In this document: piece by piece, positions 17,664-26,174 of the stretch
Layout: every line of letters begins with the position of its first letter
Position numbering within the stretch: position 1 is the first letter of the stretch
NCBI GenBank assembly: GCA_035650495.1
Contig: DASRHK010000106.1
Location: 1 to 43,357, forward strand
Length of the DNA stretch: 43,357 nucleotides
Source: DASRHK01 sp035650495
GTDB lineage: Bacteria; Pseudomonadota; Gammaproteobacteria; Nevskiales; Nevskiaceae
Reading direction: 5' to 3'
Program-made: the position numbers and the translations under genes
Notes under the pieces: generated by a model
The model's database searches: none
Told to the model about the DNA's origin: nothing
The model's input: the letters and a program-made list of their open reading frames with translations, nothing else

Positions 17664-18779
17664 TTAGTCATGACCCACGCGATCCATCGCATGAATGATC
17701 TGATCCGTCGTCCGGTCCCAGCGATAGGCCTCCCTGACCAATCGCTGTCCGTGCTCCCCTTTCTTGGCGAGATCCGCAGGATCCGCGAAGGCCTCCACCA
17801 TCAGGGCGGCGAGCGCCTCAGGGTCTTCGCGTTCCAGCAGGAATCCGCTGCGTCCATTGTCGCAGAATTCCGGCCCCGCATTGCGATCGAGGGCGACGAT
17901 CGGCGTCCGGCACGCGAGCGCCTCTAGATATACCAATCCCCACGGCTCGTAGCGGGCGGGCATGACGAACAACGACGCTTTCTCGAAGGCTTTCTGCAGC
18001 TCTTCCGCAGACACGAAAGCCTTCGCCGCGACATTGGGAATCTCCGCCGCAAAGTGCGCGTACTCGTCGCGCCCGATCAGCGTCAGCTTCAGGTTGCGAT
18101 TGCGGCGTACCGCCATCGCGAACGCAGCAGCGACCAGCGCGACGCCCTTTTCCTGCGCGCGCAGCTTCGCGACGAACAGCATTTCGCCATTGTCGTACCG
18201 CTTCGCGCCCGCGTAGGCCTCGATGGAGCCGCGACCGGTCCCGACCGCCGTGACCCGATCCGGCGACACGCCGTAATGTGAGATCAGATCGTCGCGCACG
18301 TGCCGTCCGATGGTGAAGATGTGCGCCATCTGCGAATAGCTGCGCCGATCCATCCATTCCGCGAGCCGGCGCAGCACCGGCCCGAGCTGCTTCAAATCCG
18401 GCGAATGCACCGCCGCGAGATGCCACGTCGTGTCGCAGAACAGGAAATGCTCCTGATCGCGCCGCCGCCACACGAGCGGCATGCCGAGCGTCCCCGTATG
18501 CAGGACATTCAGCGGCGCGCGACCGAGCTTCCGATGCAATCGCAAAGCGCGAAAGAAGCGCGTCACCGGACTGTAGGCGTACGCGAGGTCGCCGCCGAAC
18601 ACATGCTTCGCGATCCACCAGCAGAAGCGCGCGATGCGCGGGGGCAAGGCGCTCGTGTCGAGCGAGCCGGCCAAGCGGCCGCGTTTCTGGATCTCGGTCA
18701 GCAGACGCAGCGGCGTGCCCGACCACGTCGACGCCGACGTCGGCTCACCGTCAGGGCACGCGAGGAAGATCGGCCTCAC
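17664..18779 (-). CDS. Glycosyltransferase family 4
   Basis: The 371-residue protein uses a GTG start that overlaps the GT2 stop upstream (GTGA), although the frame is open further. The C-terminal GT-B domain has VSAEELQKAFEKASLFVMPA and YEPWGLVYLEALACRTPIVA, which is the EX7E motif of retaining GT4 enzymes. The N-terminal half contains an aromatic, basic segment (ARFCWWIAKHVFGGDLAYAY) that might touch the membrane. Donor unknown. Confidence 0.85.
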   Translation of the reverse strand: MRPIFLACPDGEPTSASTWSGTPLRLLTEIQKRGRLAGSLDTSALPPRIARFCWWIAKHVFGGDLAYAYSPVTRFFRALRLHRKLGRAPLNVLHTGTLGMPLVWRRRDQEHFLFCDTTWHLAAVHSPDLKQLGPVLRRLAEWMDRRSYSQMAHIFTIGRHVRDDLISHYGVSPDRVTAVGTGRGSIEAYAGAKRYDNGEMLFVAKLRAQEKGVALVAAAFAMAVRRNRNLKLTLIGRDEYAHFAAEIPNVAAKAFVSAEELQKAFEKASLFVMPARYEPWGLVYLEALACRTPIVALDRNAGPEFCDNGRSGFLLEREDPEALAALMVEAFADPADLAKKGEHGQRLVREAYRWDRTTDQIIHAMDRVGHD

Positions 18780-19684
18780 AGCTTCGAAGGAAACGCGGCC
18801 TGCAGGCTCTCGTAGCCGGGGAACAGCTTGCGCAGGTGGTGACGAATGTAGCGCCGCGACCGCGGGAACTCCGCGATCGCCTGCAGCGCCTTGCCGCGAC
18901 GCCACCACGCACCGCGATCCGGCGGCGGATAGTCGAGCGCGAAGATGTGTCGGCTCGCATATGCCATCCGCTGTATCTCCGGCGGTGCGTGCCGCACGTC
19001 ATCCGACGCCTCGATGATCTTGCAGTAGTCGAGCCACAAGCCCTTGCCTGCCTGCGTGCGCTGATCCGGATGCACGCGCCAGCCGGAGAACTGCTGGTCG
19101 ATCTTGTGCGCGCCCGTCGCGAAGATCATGCGCAGCCAGAAATCGAGATCGCACTGATGGAATTCCCCGCGCCAGCCGCCGATCTTCTGCTGCACGCTGC
19201 GGCGGAAGAACGCGGACGACTGCGGGATGCACAATCGCATCGCGAAGATCGACTCCCAACTGAAGCGCGGAAGCTGTCCGCTGTAGAACACCTTGCCCTC
19301 GGTGTCGATCGCCTCGGCATCGCCGTAGACGAGGCCGCAATCGGGATTCGCCGCGAAATGCCCTGCTGTCGTCGCGAGGGCGCCGGGATAGTAGACGTCG
19401 TCGGCGCTCTGGATGCCGACGAGCTCGCCCCTGGCCATCGCAAAGCCTTTGTTCACCGCGTCCGCAGGGCCGCGATCCTTCTCCGAGATCCAGCGCAGCT
19501 CGGGCGCGGTCGCGAAGGACTTCAGGACCTCGACCGTCTCGTCCTTGGAAGCGCCGTCGACGACGATGACCTCGAGCGGCCGATGGCTCTGCGTGAGGAT
19601 CGACTCCAGCGTCTGGCGCAAATACCGCCCCTGGTTGTAGCTGGGGACGATGATCGAGAACAGTGGTCGGTCCGCGGTGGTCAT
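18776..19684 (-). CDS. Glycosyltransferase family 2 (not part of the tandem array)
   Basis: The 302-residue GT-A protein has FSIIVPSYNQGRYLRQTLES, VIVVDGASKDETVEV, and the metal site GIQSADDVYYPG. DLDFWLRM and WRVHPDQRTQAG follow, as in WcaA/'SYNQ' type GT2 enzymes. It differs clearly from the six array domains, which lack the Q and carry the WEDWEL segment. It opens the middle minus-strand series, 33 bases from the divergent sulfotransferase. I saw no clear promoter in that short gap. Confidence 0.88.
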   Translation of the reverse strand: MTTADRPLFSIIVPSYNQGRYLRQTLESILTQSHRPLEVIVVDGASKDETVEVLKSFATAPELRWISEKDRGPADAVNKGFAMARGELVGIQSADDVYYPGALATTAGHFAANPDCGLVYGDAEAIDTEGKVFYSGQLPRFSWESIFAMRLCIPQSSAFFRRSVQQKIGGWRGEFHQCDLDFWLRMIFATGAHKIDQQFSGWRVHPDQRTQAGKGLWLDYCKIIEASDDVRHAPPEIQRMAYASRHIFALDYPPPDRGAWWRRGKALQAIAEFPRSRRYIRHHLRKLFPGYESLQAAFPSKL

Positions 19685-19717
19685 GGTGAAATACTGAGTT
19701 TACGGCACAGCCCCGCG

Positions 19718-20458
19718 ATGTACAGCGATCCCCTCAAGCTCCTCTTCATCCATCTGCCGAAGACCGGCGGCGAGAGCATCCACGAGGCGCTGAAGGCCTA
19801 CGACCTCCGCGGCGTGAAGCACCGCACCTATCGCGAGTTCGCGGCCTATCACGGGCAGAAGAAGGTCGACGGCTATTTCGTCGCGAGCTTCGTGCGCAAT
19901 CCATGGGATCAGGTCCTGTCCTTCTACAGCCATCTTCGCAAGCCGGCGTACATGAAGAAGGAGGAGATCAGCCCGCATCCGTGGTACTTCGCCGACGGTT
20001 ATCACCTGTTCCCACTCGAGCCATCGCGCAGCGCTTGCCAAGTGGGATTCGCCGACTGGGTGCAGCGCTGGTACGGCGAGATCCCGGAGCGCGAAGGTCC
20101 CGGGCTCACCGAGAAGCTCGGGCTCTATCTCCCTCGCGTGCGACGCAAGCTCGACGTGCGGCCCCGCGTGCACGAAGCGTTCAAGCGTCAGGTGCACGAC
20201 GAGATCCCCTACTTCCTTCCTTATCTCGAATGGTTCAAGGACGCGCGCGGCAACGTGCGCACCCAGTTCGTCGGGCGCTTCGAGAATCTCGCCGAGGATT
20301 TCCGCAAGCTCACGCAGCAGATCGGCGCCGAAGCGGAATTGCCGCACGTGAACAAATCGCAGCGCGGCGATTATCGCGAACAGTACGACGCGAAGTCGCG
20401 TGAGATCGTCGCGCGCTACTTCGCCGAGGAGATCAAGACGTTCGGCTACCGCTTCTAG
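19718..20458 (+). CDS. PAPS-dependent sulfotransferase family protein
   Basis: The 246-residue cytoplasmic protein has the 5'-phosphosulfate-binding loop FIHLPKTGGESI (14-20) and the 3'-phosphate motif VRNPWDQVLSFYS (Arg60, Ser68). Both are hallmarks of carbohydrate sulfotransferases (Sulfotransfer_2 type). It would move sulfate from PAPS to a sugar of the polymer. The frame is open upstream, but ATG at 19718 begins 33 bases from the divergent GT2 start. Its stop shares the tetranucleotide CTAG with the stop of the convergent RGP-like gene. Confidence 0.87.
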   Translation: MYSDPLKLLFIHLPKTGGESIHEALKAYDLRGVKHRTYREFAAYHGQKKVDGYFVASFVRNPWDQVLSFYSHLRKPAYMKKEEISPHPWYFADGYHLFPLEPSRSACQVGFADWVQRWYGEIPEREGPGLTEKLGLYLPRVRRKLDVRPRVHEAFKRQVHDEIPYFLPYLEWFKDARGNVRTQFVGRFENLAEDFRKLTQQIGAEAELPHVNKSQRGDYREQYDAKSREIVARYFAEEIKTFGYRF

Positions 20459-21606
20459 CCGAAGCGCTTCAGCGCCGCGAGCCAGGTGCGCATGCAGGCC
20501 GCGGTGTCCTTCAGGAATTCGCGTCCGCCCTGATCCCACACGAATCCCTTGTAGTGCTCCGCACGTGATGCGATCGCGTCGGCGAGCGCGGCGTAGCTTG
20601 TCGCGTAATCACTACCGGAGAGCTCGAGCTCCTGCAGCCACGGCAACAGCTCTTCGATGAGCACGACACCGGCCAGCTCGTGATAGAGATCCTTGAACAG
20701 GTTGTGCTGCGTGCGGTGGTGTGCGGCCGTCGGCGTTCCGAGCCGCACGGCATGCCCGAGGTGCTTGGCGCACTTCTGCACGAAGTAGCCGGACAGGATG
20801 TCGCCGAAGCGATCGATGCTGAGGCCTTGCAGCGCAAAGCCCATGCGGACGTAGTAGTACGCCGTGACCGCTTCGCGCGTGAGCGCGGTGTTCTGCGTGT
20901 TGATCGGCGACCAGGTTTCGGGCGCGAGGATCACCGAGCGGCCGCGATCATTCTCGACGAACGGCGCGATCGACAGGCGCGTCAGCGCATCGACGTCGGG
21001 ATCATCGGTCCACAGTCCGGCGTTGATCGCGATCTTGCGCGAGCCGGCCTGCTGCGAAGCCTTCTGCACCGTTGCGTGCTCGCCGCGTCGCGCGCTGTAT
21101 GGAAACCCTCGCGCGTGAATCGTCGCATCGCCGCGCACGCGCAGCAGCTCGCAGATGTTGAACCACGGCTTGCCGCCGACGTATTCCGCGCGAAGCGACT
21201 GACCGACCGTCGCGCCGACGATGGCGTGGTCGCCGATGAAGTCCGATCCCGGCAGGCAGTAGTTGTCGTCGTCGATCGAGACCAGCATGTCACAGCCGTT
21301 CTCGAGCGCCATCAGGAAGCCGATGTTGCGGCGATTGTCGGTATTCCACGGTACGAAGCCGGCCGGCAGGCCAAGCTTCGACAGATACACCTCCTGCTCG
21401 TCGAGCGTCGGACAGATCACCTTGAAGCCCGCCTTCACCGCGGCCTGCGCAGCCGCGGCGACGGTTGGCGGCGTCTTCTTGTCGATGACGATGTAGATCG
21501 ACGTGTCGCGCTCGCGCTCGTGGGCGCGCAGGTTGTCGAGATAACCCTGCAGCCAGCGGGGCTCGAAGATCGTGGTGACCACGATCGCAGCGGAACGGTT
21601 GCTCAA
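20455..21606 (-). CDS. RGP/GT75-like protein (UDP-arabinose mutase superfamily)
   Basis: The 383-residue protein resembles plant reversibly glycosylated polypeptides. SIDDDN (DDD at 112-114) matches the RGP DDD site. ARGFPYSARRG (165-174) matches the conserved GYPFSLREG. AINAGLW (193-199) matches the HGLWLN-like element, and DRFGDILSGYFVQ (265-277) matches RYDDMWAG. FKDLYHELAGVVLIEELLPWL matches the C-terminal KEYKGIFWQEEIIPF part. Family members interconvert UDP-arabinopyranose and -furanose or act as transferases, so a sugar ring-form or transfer role in this locus is inferred. It has a TTG start with AAGGTGAG upstream, overlapping the Wzt stop (TTGA). Confidence 0.7.
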   Translation of the reverse strand: MSNRSAAIVVTTIFEPRWLQGYLDNLRAHERERDTSIYIVIDKKTPPTVAAAAQAAVKAGFKVICPTLDEQEVYLSKLGLPAGFVPWNTDNRRNIGFLMALENGCDMLVSIDDDNYCLPGSDFIGDHAIVGATVGQSLRAEYVGGKPWFNICELLRVRGDATIHARGFPYSARRGEHATVQKASQQAGSRKIAINAGLWTDDPDVDALTRLSIAPFVENDRGRSVILAPETWSPINTQNTALTREAVTAYYYVRMGFALQGLSIDRFGDILSGYFVQKCAKHLGHAVRLGTPTAAHHRTQHNLFKDLYHELAGVVLIEELLPWLQELELSGSDYATSYAALADAIASRAEHYKGFVWDQGGREFLKDTAACMRTWLAALKRFG

Positions 21607-22913
21607 GTCAGCTCACCTTCTTTCTTCGTGGAGACGTTGGCGGCGGTCAGGCGCACACGGACGTGCTCATGGATGGTTGGACCGAAGCGGCGATCCCAAT
21701 GGCCGGCGAAAACCGTTCGCCCGGCATCGCGCTCGGTGATCGCCAGATGACCGAAGCCGACCAGGCAATCCCATTCGCTGCGCGCTTCCGCAAGTCCGCC
21801 GGTGCCGAAGTGCAGGCTCATGTCGTACTCGCCCGGCACCAGATTCACATGATCGATCTGCACTTCGCACACGCTCTTGCCCGCCGGCACGTCGAACGGC
21901 TTGGAGATGCCGGTCAGCGCGGGCTGGCCCGCCGGCGTGTTCACGGTCCAGGCGAAGCGCAGGCCTTCGCACGCGGCGTGCGCCTCGATCGCGACTTCGA
22001 GCTTGAACGCTCCGCCCATCGGCACTTCCTCGCCTTGCCCGACGCCGAGCCCGAGCTCGGTCATCCACGCCGGGAAGTTGCCGCGGAAGCGTGCGTCGCA
22101 CGCAATGTCCTTGGTCGGCATGCGGCCGTTCCACATGTGCGCGACCTTGGTGCCGATGTAATGCTGGATCGCCTGATCGGTCGGTCCGTCGAACGCGATG
22201 CGGCCACCGTCGAGCAGCAAGCAGCGTCGCGTCAGCTGCGCGACGGCATTCATGCTGTGACTGACGAAGAGCACGGTGCGCCCGCCTTGCGCGACGTCCT
22301 GCATCTTGCCGAGGCATTTCTTCTGGAACGCCGCGTCGCCGACCGCGAGCACTTCGTCGATGATCAGGATCTCCGGCTCGAAGTGCGCAGCGACCGAGAA
22401 GCCGAGACGCACCTTCATGCCGGATGAATAGTGCTTCACCGGCGTGTCGAGGAATTTCTCGACGCCGGAGTACTCGACGATCTCGTCGAAGCGCGCCTTG
22501 ATCTCGCGCTGCGTCATGCCGAGGATCGCGCCGTTCAGGAACACGTTCTCGCGGCCGGTGAGCTCCGGATGGAATCCTGTGCCGACCTCGAGCAGGCTGC
22601 CGACGCGTCCGCGCAGCCGCACCCGTCCCTCGGTGGGGAGCGTGATCCGGGAGAGGATTTTCAGCAGCGTCGACTTGCCGGCGCCGTTTCTACCGATGAT
22701 CCCGAGCACGTCGCCTTCGCGGACCTCGAAGCTCGCGTCCTTGATCGCCCAGAAGCGCTGCGATGGATCGACCTCGCCGCGCAGCCGCTTCAAGCGCTGC
22801 AACGGCTCGCGCAGCGCTCCCGACAGCGCCTCGACGAAAGTCGCCGTACGACTGGCCTGCTGGCCGAGGATGTACTCCTTGCCGACGTTCTCTGCGACGA
22901 CCGGAAGCGACAT
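21603..22913 (-). CDS. wzt: Polysaccharide ABC exporter ATP-binding subunit with carbohydrate-binding tail (Wzt)
   Basis: The 436-residue ATPase pairs with the permease upstream to export undecaprenyl-linked polysaccharide. Walker A GRNGAGKST is at 74-82, signature YSSGM at 162-166, Walker B ILIIDEVLAVGD at 182-193 and the switch His at 219. GTGFHPELTGREN is typical of the ABCA4/Wzt class. Residues about 280-425 form a beta-rich extra domain (LEVAIEAHAACEGLRFAW, PGEYDMSLHFG) like Wzt C-terminal carbohydrate-binding domains, which recognise the finished, usually end-capped, chain. The start lies 2 bases after the permease stop. Confidence 0.93.
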   Translation of the reverse strand: MSLPVVAENVGKEYILGQQASRTATFVEALSGALREPLQRLKRLRGEVDPSQRFWAIKDASFEVREGDVLGIIGRNGAGKSTLLKILSRITLPTEGRVRLRGRVGSLLEVGTGFHPELTGRENVFLNGAILGMTQREIKARFDEIVEYSGVEKFLDTPVKHYSSGMKVRLGFSVAAHFEPEILIIDEVLAVGDAAFQKKCLGKMQDVAQGGRTVLFVSHSMNAVAQLTRRCLLLDGGRIAFDGPTDQAIQHYIGTKVAHMWNGRMPTKDIACDARFRGNFPAWMTELGLGVGQGEEVPMGGAFKLEVAIEAHAACEGLRFAWTVNTPAGQPALTGISKPFDVPAGKSVCEVQIDHVNLVPGEYDMSLHFGTGGLAEARSEWDCLVGFGHLAITERDAGRTVFAGHWDRRFGPTIHEHVRVRLTAANVSTKKEGELT

Positions 22914-22915
22914 GA

Positions 22916-23752
22916 TCAGATCACGTCCGCGAAGCGGCGCTCCATGCGCAGGAAATACTGCGTGCCGGCCACGAGCAGCACGAGCGCCGTCGCCGCCGAG
23001 ATCGCGAGACCCTGCGGATCGGGCGAGATCTTGAGGATCGCGAAGCGCAACAGATCGACGACGCCCGTCATCGGATTGAGGTACGCGAGATGGCGCCAGC
23101 CCGCGTCGACGTAGCTCACCGGATAGATCACCGGCGTGACGAACAGCCACAGGTAGACCAGGAACGCCTGCACGTGCGCGAAATCGCGATAGGTCACGAC
23201 CAGCGCCGCCAGCAGGCTGCCTGCCCCGATCGCAGTGATCGCGGCGAACAGGATCGCCACCGGCGCGAGCAGCAGCGACGGCGACGGCATCACGCCGTAC
23301 CACGCCATGAGCACGAACAGGAGCCCGAACGAGATCATGCAGTCGAGCAGCGTGCTGCCCACCGCGGAGAACGGCAGGATCAAGCGGGGAAAGTAGACCT
23401 TGTTGATGAGATGCGCGTGCTTGAGGACGGAGTTCATCGTCGCCGACAGCGCTGAGGAGAAGAAGATCCAGCCCAGCAAGCCGGAGAACACGAAGATCGA
23501 GTACGGGTAGCCGTTCGAGTCGATCTTCGCGAGCCGCCCGAACACGATCGAGAACACGATCATGGTGACCAGCGGCTGCAGGATTGCCCAGGCGGCGCCG
23601 AGCACCGTCTGCTTGTAGCGCACGGCGACGTCGCGTGCGGCGAACACGAGCAGCAGCTCGCGGTAGCGAAGCACTTCGCCCAGGTGCTCGATCAGGCCGC
23701 GGCTGCGGCCATCGATGATGACTTCCTGCTGTGCGAGAACGTGCTGATCCAT
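22916..23752 (-). CDS. wzm: Polysaccharide ABC exporter permease (Wzm)
   Basis: The 278-residue ABC2-type permease has about six membrane helices. RDVAVRYKQTVLGAAWAILQPL is the amphipathic coupling segment typical of Wzm/KpsM-class permeases, and VTPVIYPVSYV and LNPMTGVVDLLR close the C-terminal half. It partners the Wzt ATPase directly downstream. A 7-bp hairpin lies just upstream of its start. Confidence 0.93.
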   Translation of the reverse strand: MDQHVLAQQEVIIDGRSRGLIEHLGEVLRYRELLLVFAARDVAVRYKQTVLGAAWAILQPLVTMIVFSIVFGRLAKIDSNGYPYSIFVFSGLLGWIFFSSALSATMNSVLKHAHLINKVYFPRLILPFSAVGSTLLDCMISFGLLFVLMAWYGVMPSPSLLLAPVAILFAAITAIGAGSLLAALVVTYRDFAHVQAFLVYLWLFVTPVIYPVSYVDAGWRHLAYLNPMTGVVDLLRFAILKISPDPQGLAISAATALVLLVAGTQYFLRMERRFADVI

Positions 23753-23766
23753 AGCTACCGGGAACC

Positions 23767-23783
23767 CAGGCGCGGTGCGCCTG
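23767..23783 (-). promoter_or_regulatory. Perfect 7-bp hairpin just upstream of wzm
   Basis: On the minus strand CAGGCGC, loop ACC, GCGCCTG forms a perfect stem between the FecR-domain gene and wzm, 14 bases before the wzm ATG. No T-run follows, so it is not a standard terminator. It could shield the weak wzm ribosome binding region or mark a processing site; both are inference. Confidence 0.4.
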
Positions 23784-23821
23784 AGGGCGTCGTCAATCGG
23801 TGGCGGAACGCGTCAGCCGCG

Positions 23822-24661
23822 TCAGGACGGGCTGGCCGGCCTCTCGCGCTCGGGACGGCGCAGATCGCGATACTGGGTGTTGCTGTTGTCGTCGAATTCC
23901 CACTCGAGCTCGTCGCCGAAGCGCTCGAACAGCGGCGGGCACTTCGGCAGCAGCACCGGCGCCGTGTTGGCGTCTGCAGCGAAAGCACAGCCCGAGCCGA
24001 CGCCGAACGTGACGTCCACGCTGCCCTTGTCGTTGGACAGCACGCCCGTGAGCTTCTCCATCTTCACGTAGGTGCCGTTCTGCACCGGCGGATCGTTCTT
24101 CTTCGCTTCCGCGGTGTGGATCAAGCGCGCGGGCGCGTAAGGCATCAGCAGATCGAACCCGCGCAGCGAGGACTTGCGCAGCGTGTTCTTGCGCAGCGCA
24201 CAGTCGTTGTTGCAGTGGACGAGCTTGAAGTCGGTGCCGCGCACGCCCATGGTCGCAACCGGGGTGGCGACGCGATAGCTCTGCGGATCGTTCTTGGCGA
24301 TGAGGCCGGTGACGCTGCGCATCGCGCCCTTGAGGAGCGAGAAGAACGAGCGCCCGATGTCGCCGCCGCCCTTCTTCTCCGGCTGATGGTATTCGTCGAT
24401 GTGGAGCGAGGAGCCGCTCGGCATCAGGAACAGCGAGTCATCGGCCATCCACCATTGCACGACGCCGTCGCTGCCTGTCTTGATGGTGTCGGCGTTCTGG
24501 AGCAGATAACCGCGCCGGCCGGGCTCGCTCTGCCCGTTGCGCTCGATGGTGACCAGCCCACGCAAGCGCGTGACTCGACCGCCGGTATTGGAAAGCTCGT
24601 CCGCGCTCGCCGCCTGGATGGTGCCCAAAAGGGCCAAAACCACGACTGCAACCCCTCTCAT
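23822..24661 (-). CDS. Exported FecR-domain protein
   Basis: The 279-residue protein has a signal peptide at 1-20 (cleavage after AASA) and a FecR domain at about 30-150. It includes QNADTIKTGSDGVVQWWMADDS and the hallmark VATMGVRGTDF (135-145). The usual anti-sigma role of FecR needs a cytoplasmic/membrane N-terminus and a FecI partner; neither is seen here. It is therefore more like the periplasmic FecR-fold proteins next to polysaccharide genes in proteobacteria, function unknown. Two Cys (150, 154) after the motif are followed by a third near residue 226. Start chosen at 24661 with AAGGAG upstream. Confidence 0.82.
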   Translation of the reverse strand: MRGVAVVVLALLGTIQAASADELSNTGGRVTRLRGLVTIERNGQSEPGRRGYLLQNADTIKTGSDGVVQWWMADDSLFLMPSGSSLHIDEYHQPEKKGGGDIGRSFFSLLKGAMRSVTGLIAKNDPQSYRVATPVATMGVRGTDFKLVHCNNDCALRKNTLRKSSLRGFDLLMPYAPARLIHTAEAKKNDPPVQNGTYVKMEKLTGVLSNDKGSVDVTFGVGSGCAFAADANTAPVLLPKCPPLFERFGDELEWEFDDNSNTQYRDLRRPERERPASPS

Positions 24662-24701
24662 ATCCCCGCTCCTTGAACCTTCGCCCCTCGCAAGCACTTT
24701 A

Positions 24702-26174
24702 TCACGAGGCCTCCAGGTGTGCGTCCACTGGCTCAGCCGCTTCGGACGGCTCGGCTGCCGTACGCGAGTGCTCCGAACACGCCGCGATCGCGCCCAGAAG
24801 CGCGACGAACGTCCCCGCAACTGCGGGGATCTGGAAATTGAAATCCGCGAACGCGTGGACGCCCATCGACAGCATCGCCATCAGCATCGAAAATGCAGTC
24901 GCGACCCGCAGCCGATTCTGGCGCATGAACCCCACGCGCAGCGCATGCCAGGCGTGCCAGGCGAGCAGCGAGCCGAGCAGGCCCAACCCGATCATGCCCA
25001 CCTCGACCATGAACTCCACATAGTCGTTGTGGGCGTGATTCATGTATTCACCCATCGACGGGCTACGGTAGGGCTCGTACGCCAGCGAGAACGTGCCGAG
25101 CCCCGAGCCGGTCAGCGCGTACTGGTTCACCACCGGTCCGATCTCCTGCAGGAGCCTGACGCGTCCTTCCTCTTCCAGCCGCGTGGTCTCGATGCGCTCG
25201 ATCACTTTCTCGAAACCGAAGCGCTCGCCGACGATCATCACGTCGACTGCCAGCACGCTGGCGAACAGGAGCAGCGCGCGCACGAACATCTCCCGCTCGC
25301 GCAGCAGCACGTACGCCACGCCGGCAACGCCGACCGACGTGAAGAACGCCAGGTTGCCGGCGCGCGAGCGCGACAGGACGAGACCGGCTGCGACGATCAC
25401 CAGCGCGGCGCGCGCGCGGACTTTCGGGCTGAGCGACAGGTCGAGCAGGTCGCGCGCCAGGTTGCGCAGGCTCCAGCCGCGATCGTCGGCGCGCAGATCG
25501 GCGAGCACGAGCGCCAGTCCAGCCGCCGCCGCTAGCTCGAGGTAACCCGCGAAGTGATTGCGATTGACGAACGTGCCGGTTGCATAGCCGACGTAGAAGA
25601 TTTTCTTCTGCAGCCATCCGTATTCGGCACCTGACATCAGCATCATCCCGCCGTAGGCCGCCTGCGCAAGACCGCAGACGAGCAGAACGGTGAGCACGAT
25701 GCGCAGCCGTCGCTCGCCCCTGATCAGCAGGATGCACAGCACATAGATGCCGAAGTAGACGCAGCTCTCCAGCCACTTCGACCAGGTGAGCCCGGGCGCG
25801 ATGGAGATGCTGTAGACCGGCCGCTGGCCGAGCTCGGCAACCGGGCGATGGAACTGCAACGCGTGCGGTGACAATTGATTCAGCAGGCTCGCTGACAGCG
25901 GCATCGCCTGCAGCGCAATCCAGAGGAGCCACAGCAGCCATAGCACGAGCGGTACGCTGAGGGCGCCAAGCCGGCTCGGCAGGCGCACGCGCCGCCGCAT
26001 CGACAGGACGCACCAGCCGGCGAGCAACAGGAAGCAGGCAAACCCGGCCAGCGAGATCGCCCACGCCGAATGACTGCCCCACGGCAGCGGAAGCCACGCG
26101 AGCAGCACCAGCAGGCCCAGGAACAGCAGCCAGTCCGGGTTCGACCGATGCTTACTGCTGCGCTCGATCGTCAT
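24702..26174 (-). CDS. O-antigen ligase/polymerase family protein (Wzy_C)
   Basis: The 490-residue membrane protein has about twelve helices. It carries the family signatures VGYATGTFVNRNHFAGYLE in the middle and the periplasmic NHAHNDYVEFMVEVG loop, as in WaaL/PglL/Wzy_C proteins and exopolysaccharide polymerases. SRSRAGNLAF is also typical. Such enzymes join or polymerise undecaprenyl-linked glycans at the periplasmic face. The start overlaps the end of the preceding gene by 23 bases. Whether it is ligase or polymerase cannot be told from sequence. Confidence 0.85.
   Translation of the reverse strand: MTIERSSKHRSNPDWLLFLGLLVLLAWLPLPWGSHSAWAISLAGFACFLLLAGWCVLSMRRRVRLPSRLGALSVPLVLWLLWLLWIALQAMPLSASLLNQLSPHALQFHRPVAELGQRPVYSISIAPGLTWSKWLESCVYFGIYVLCILLIRGERRLRIVLTVLLVCGLAQAAYGGMMLMSGAEYGWLQKKIFYVGYATGTFVNRNHFAGYLELAAAAGLALVLADLRADDRGWSLRNLARDLLDLSLSPKVRARAALVIVAAGLVLSRSRAGNLAFFTSVGVAGVAYVLLREREMFVRALLLFASVLAVDVMIVGERFGFEKVIERIETTRLEEEGRVRLLQEIGPVVNQYALTGSGLGTFSLAYEPYRSPSMGEYMNHAHNDYVEFMVEVGMIGLGLLGSLLAWHAWHALRVGFMRQNRLRVATAFSMLMAMLSMGVHAFADFNFQIPAVAGTFVALLGAIAACSEHSRTAAEPSEAAEPVDAHLEAS

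Noticed and set aside
18836..19717. Long N-terminal extension of the sulfotransferase
   Set aside because: It would be antisense to the GT2 gene and lacks any recognisable domain; ATG at 19718 gives a normal sulfotransferase start.
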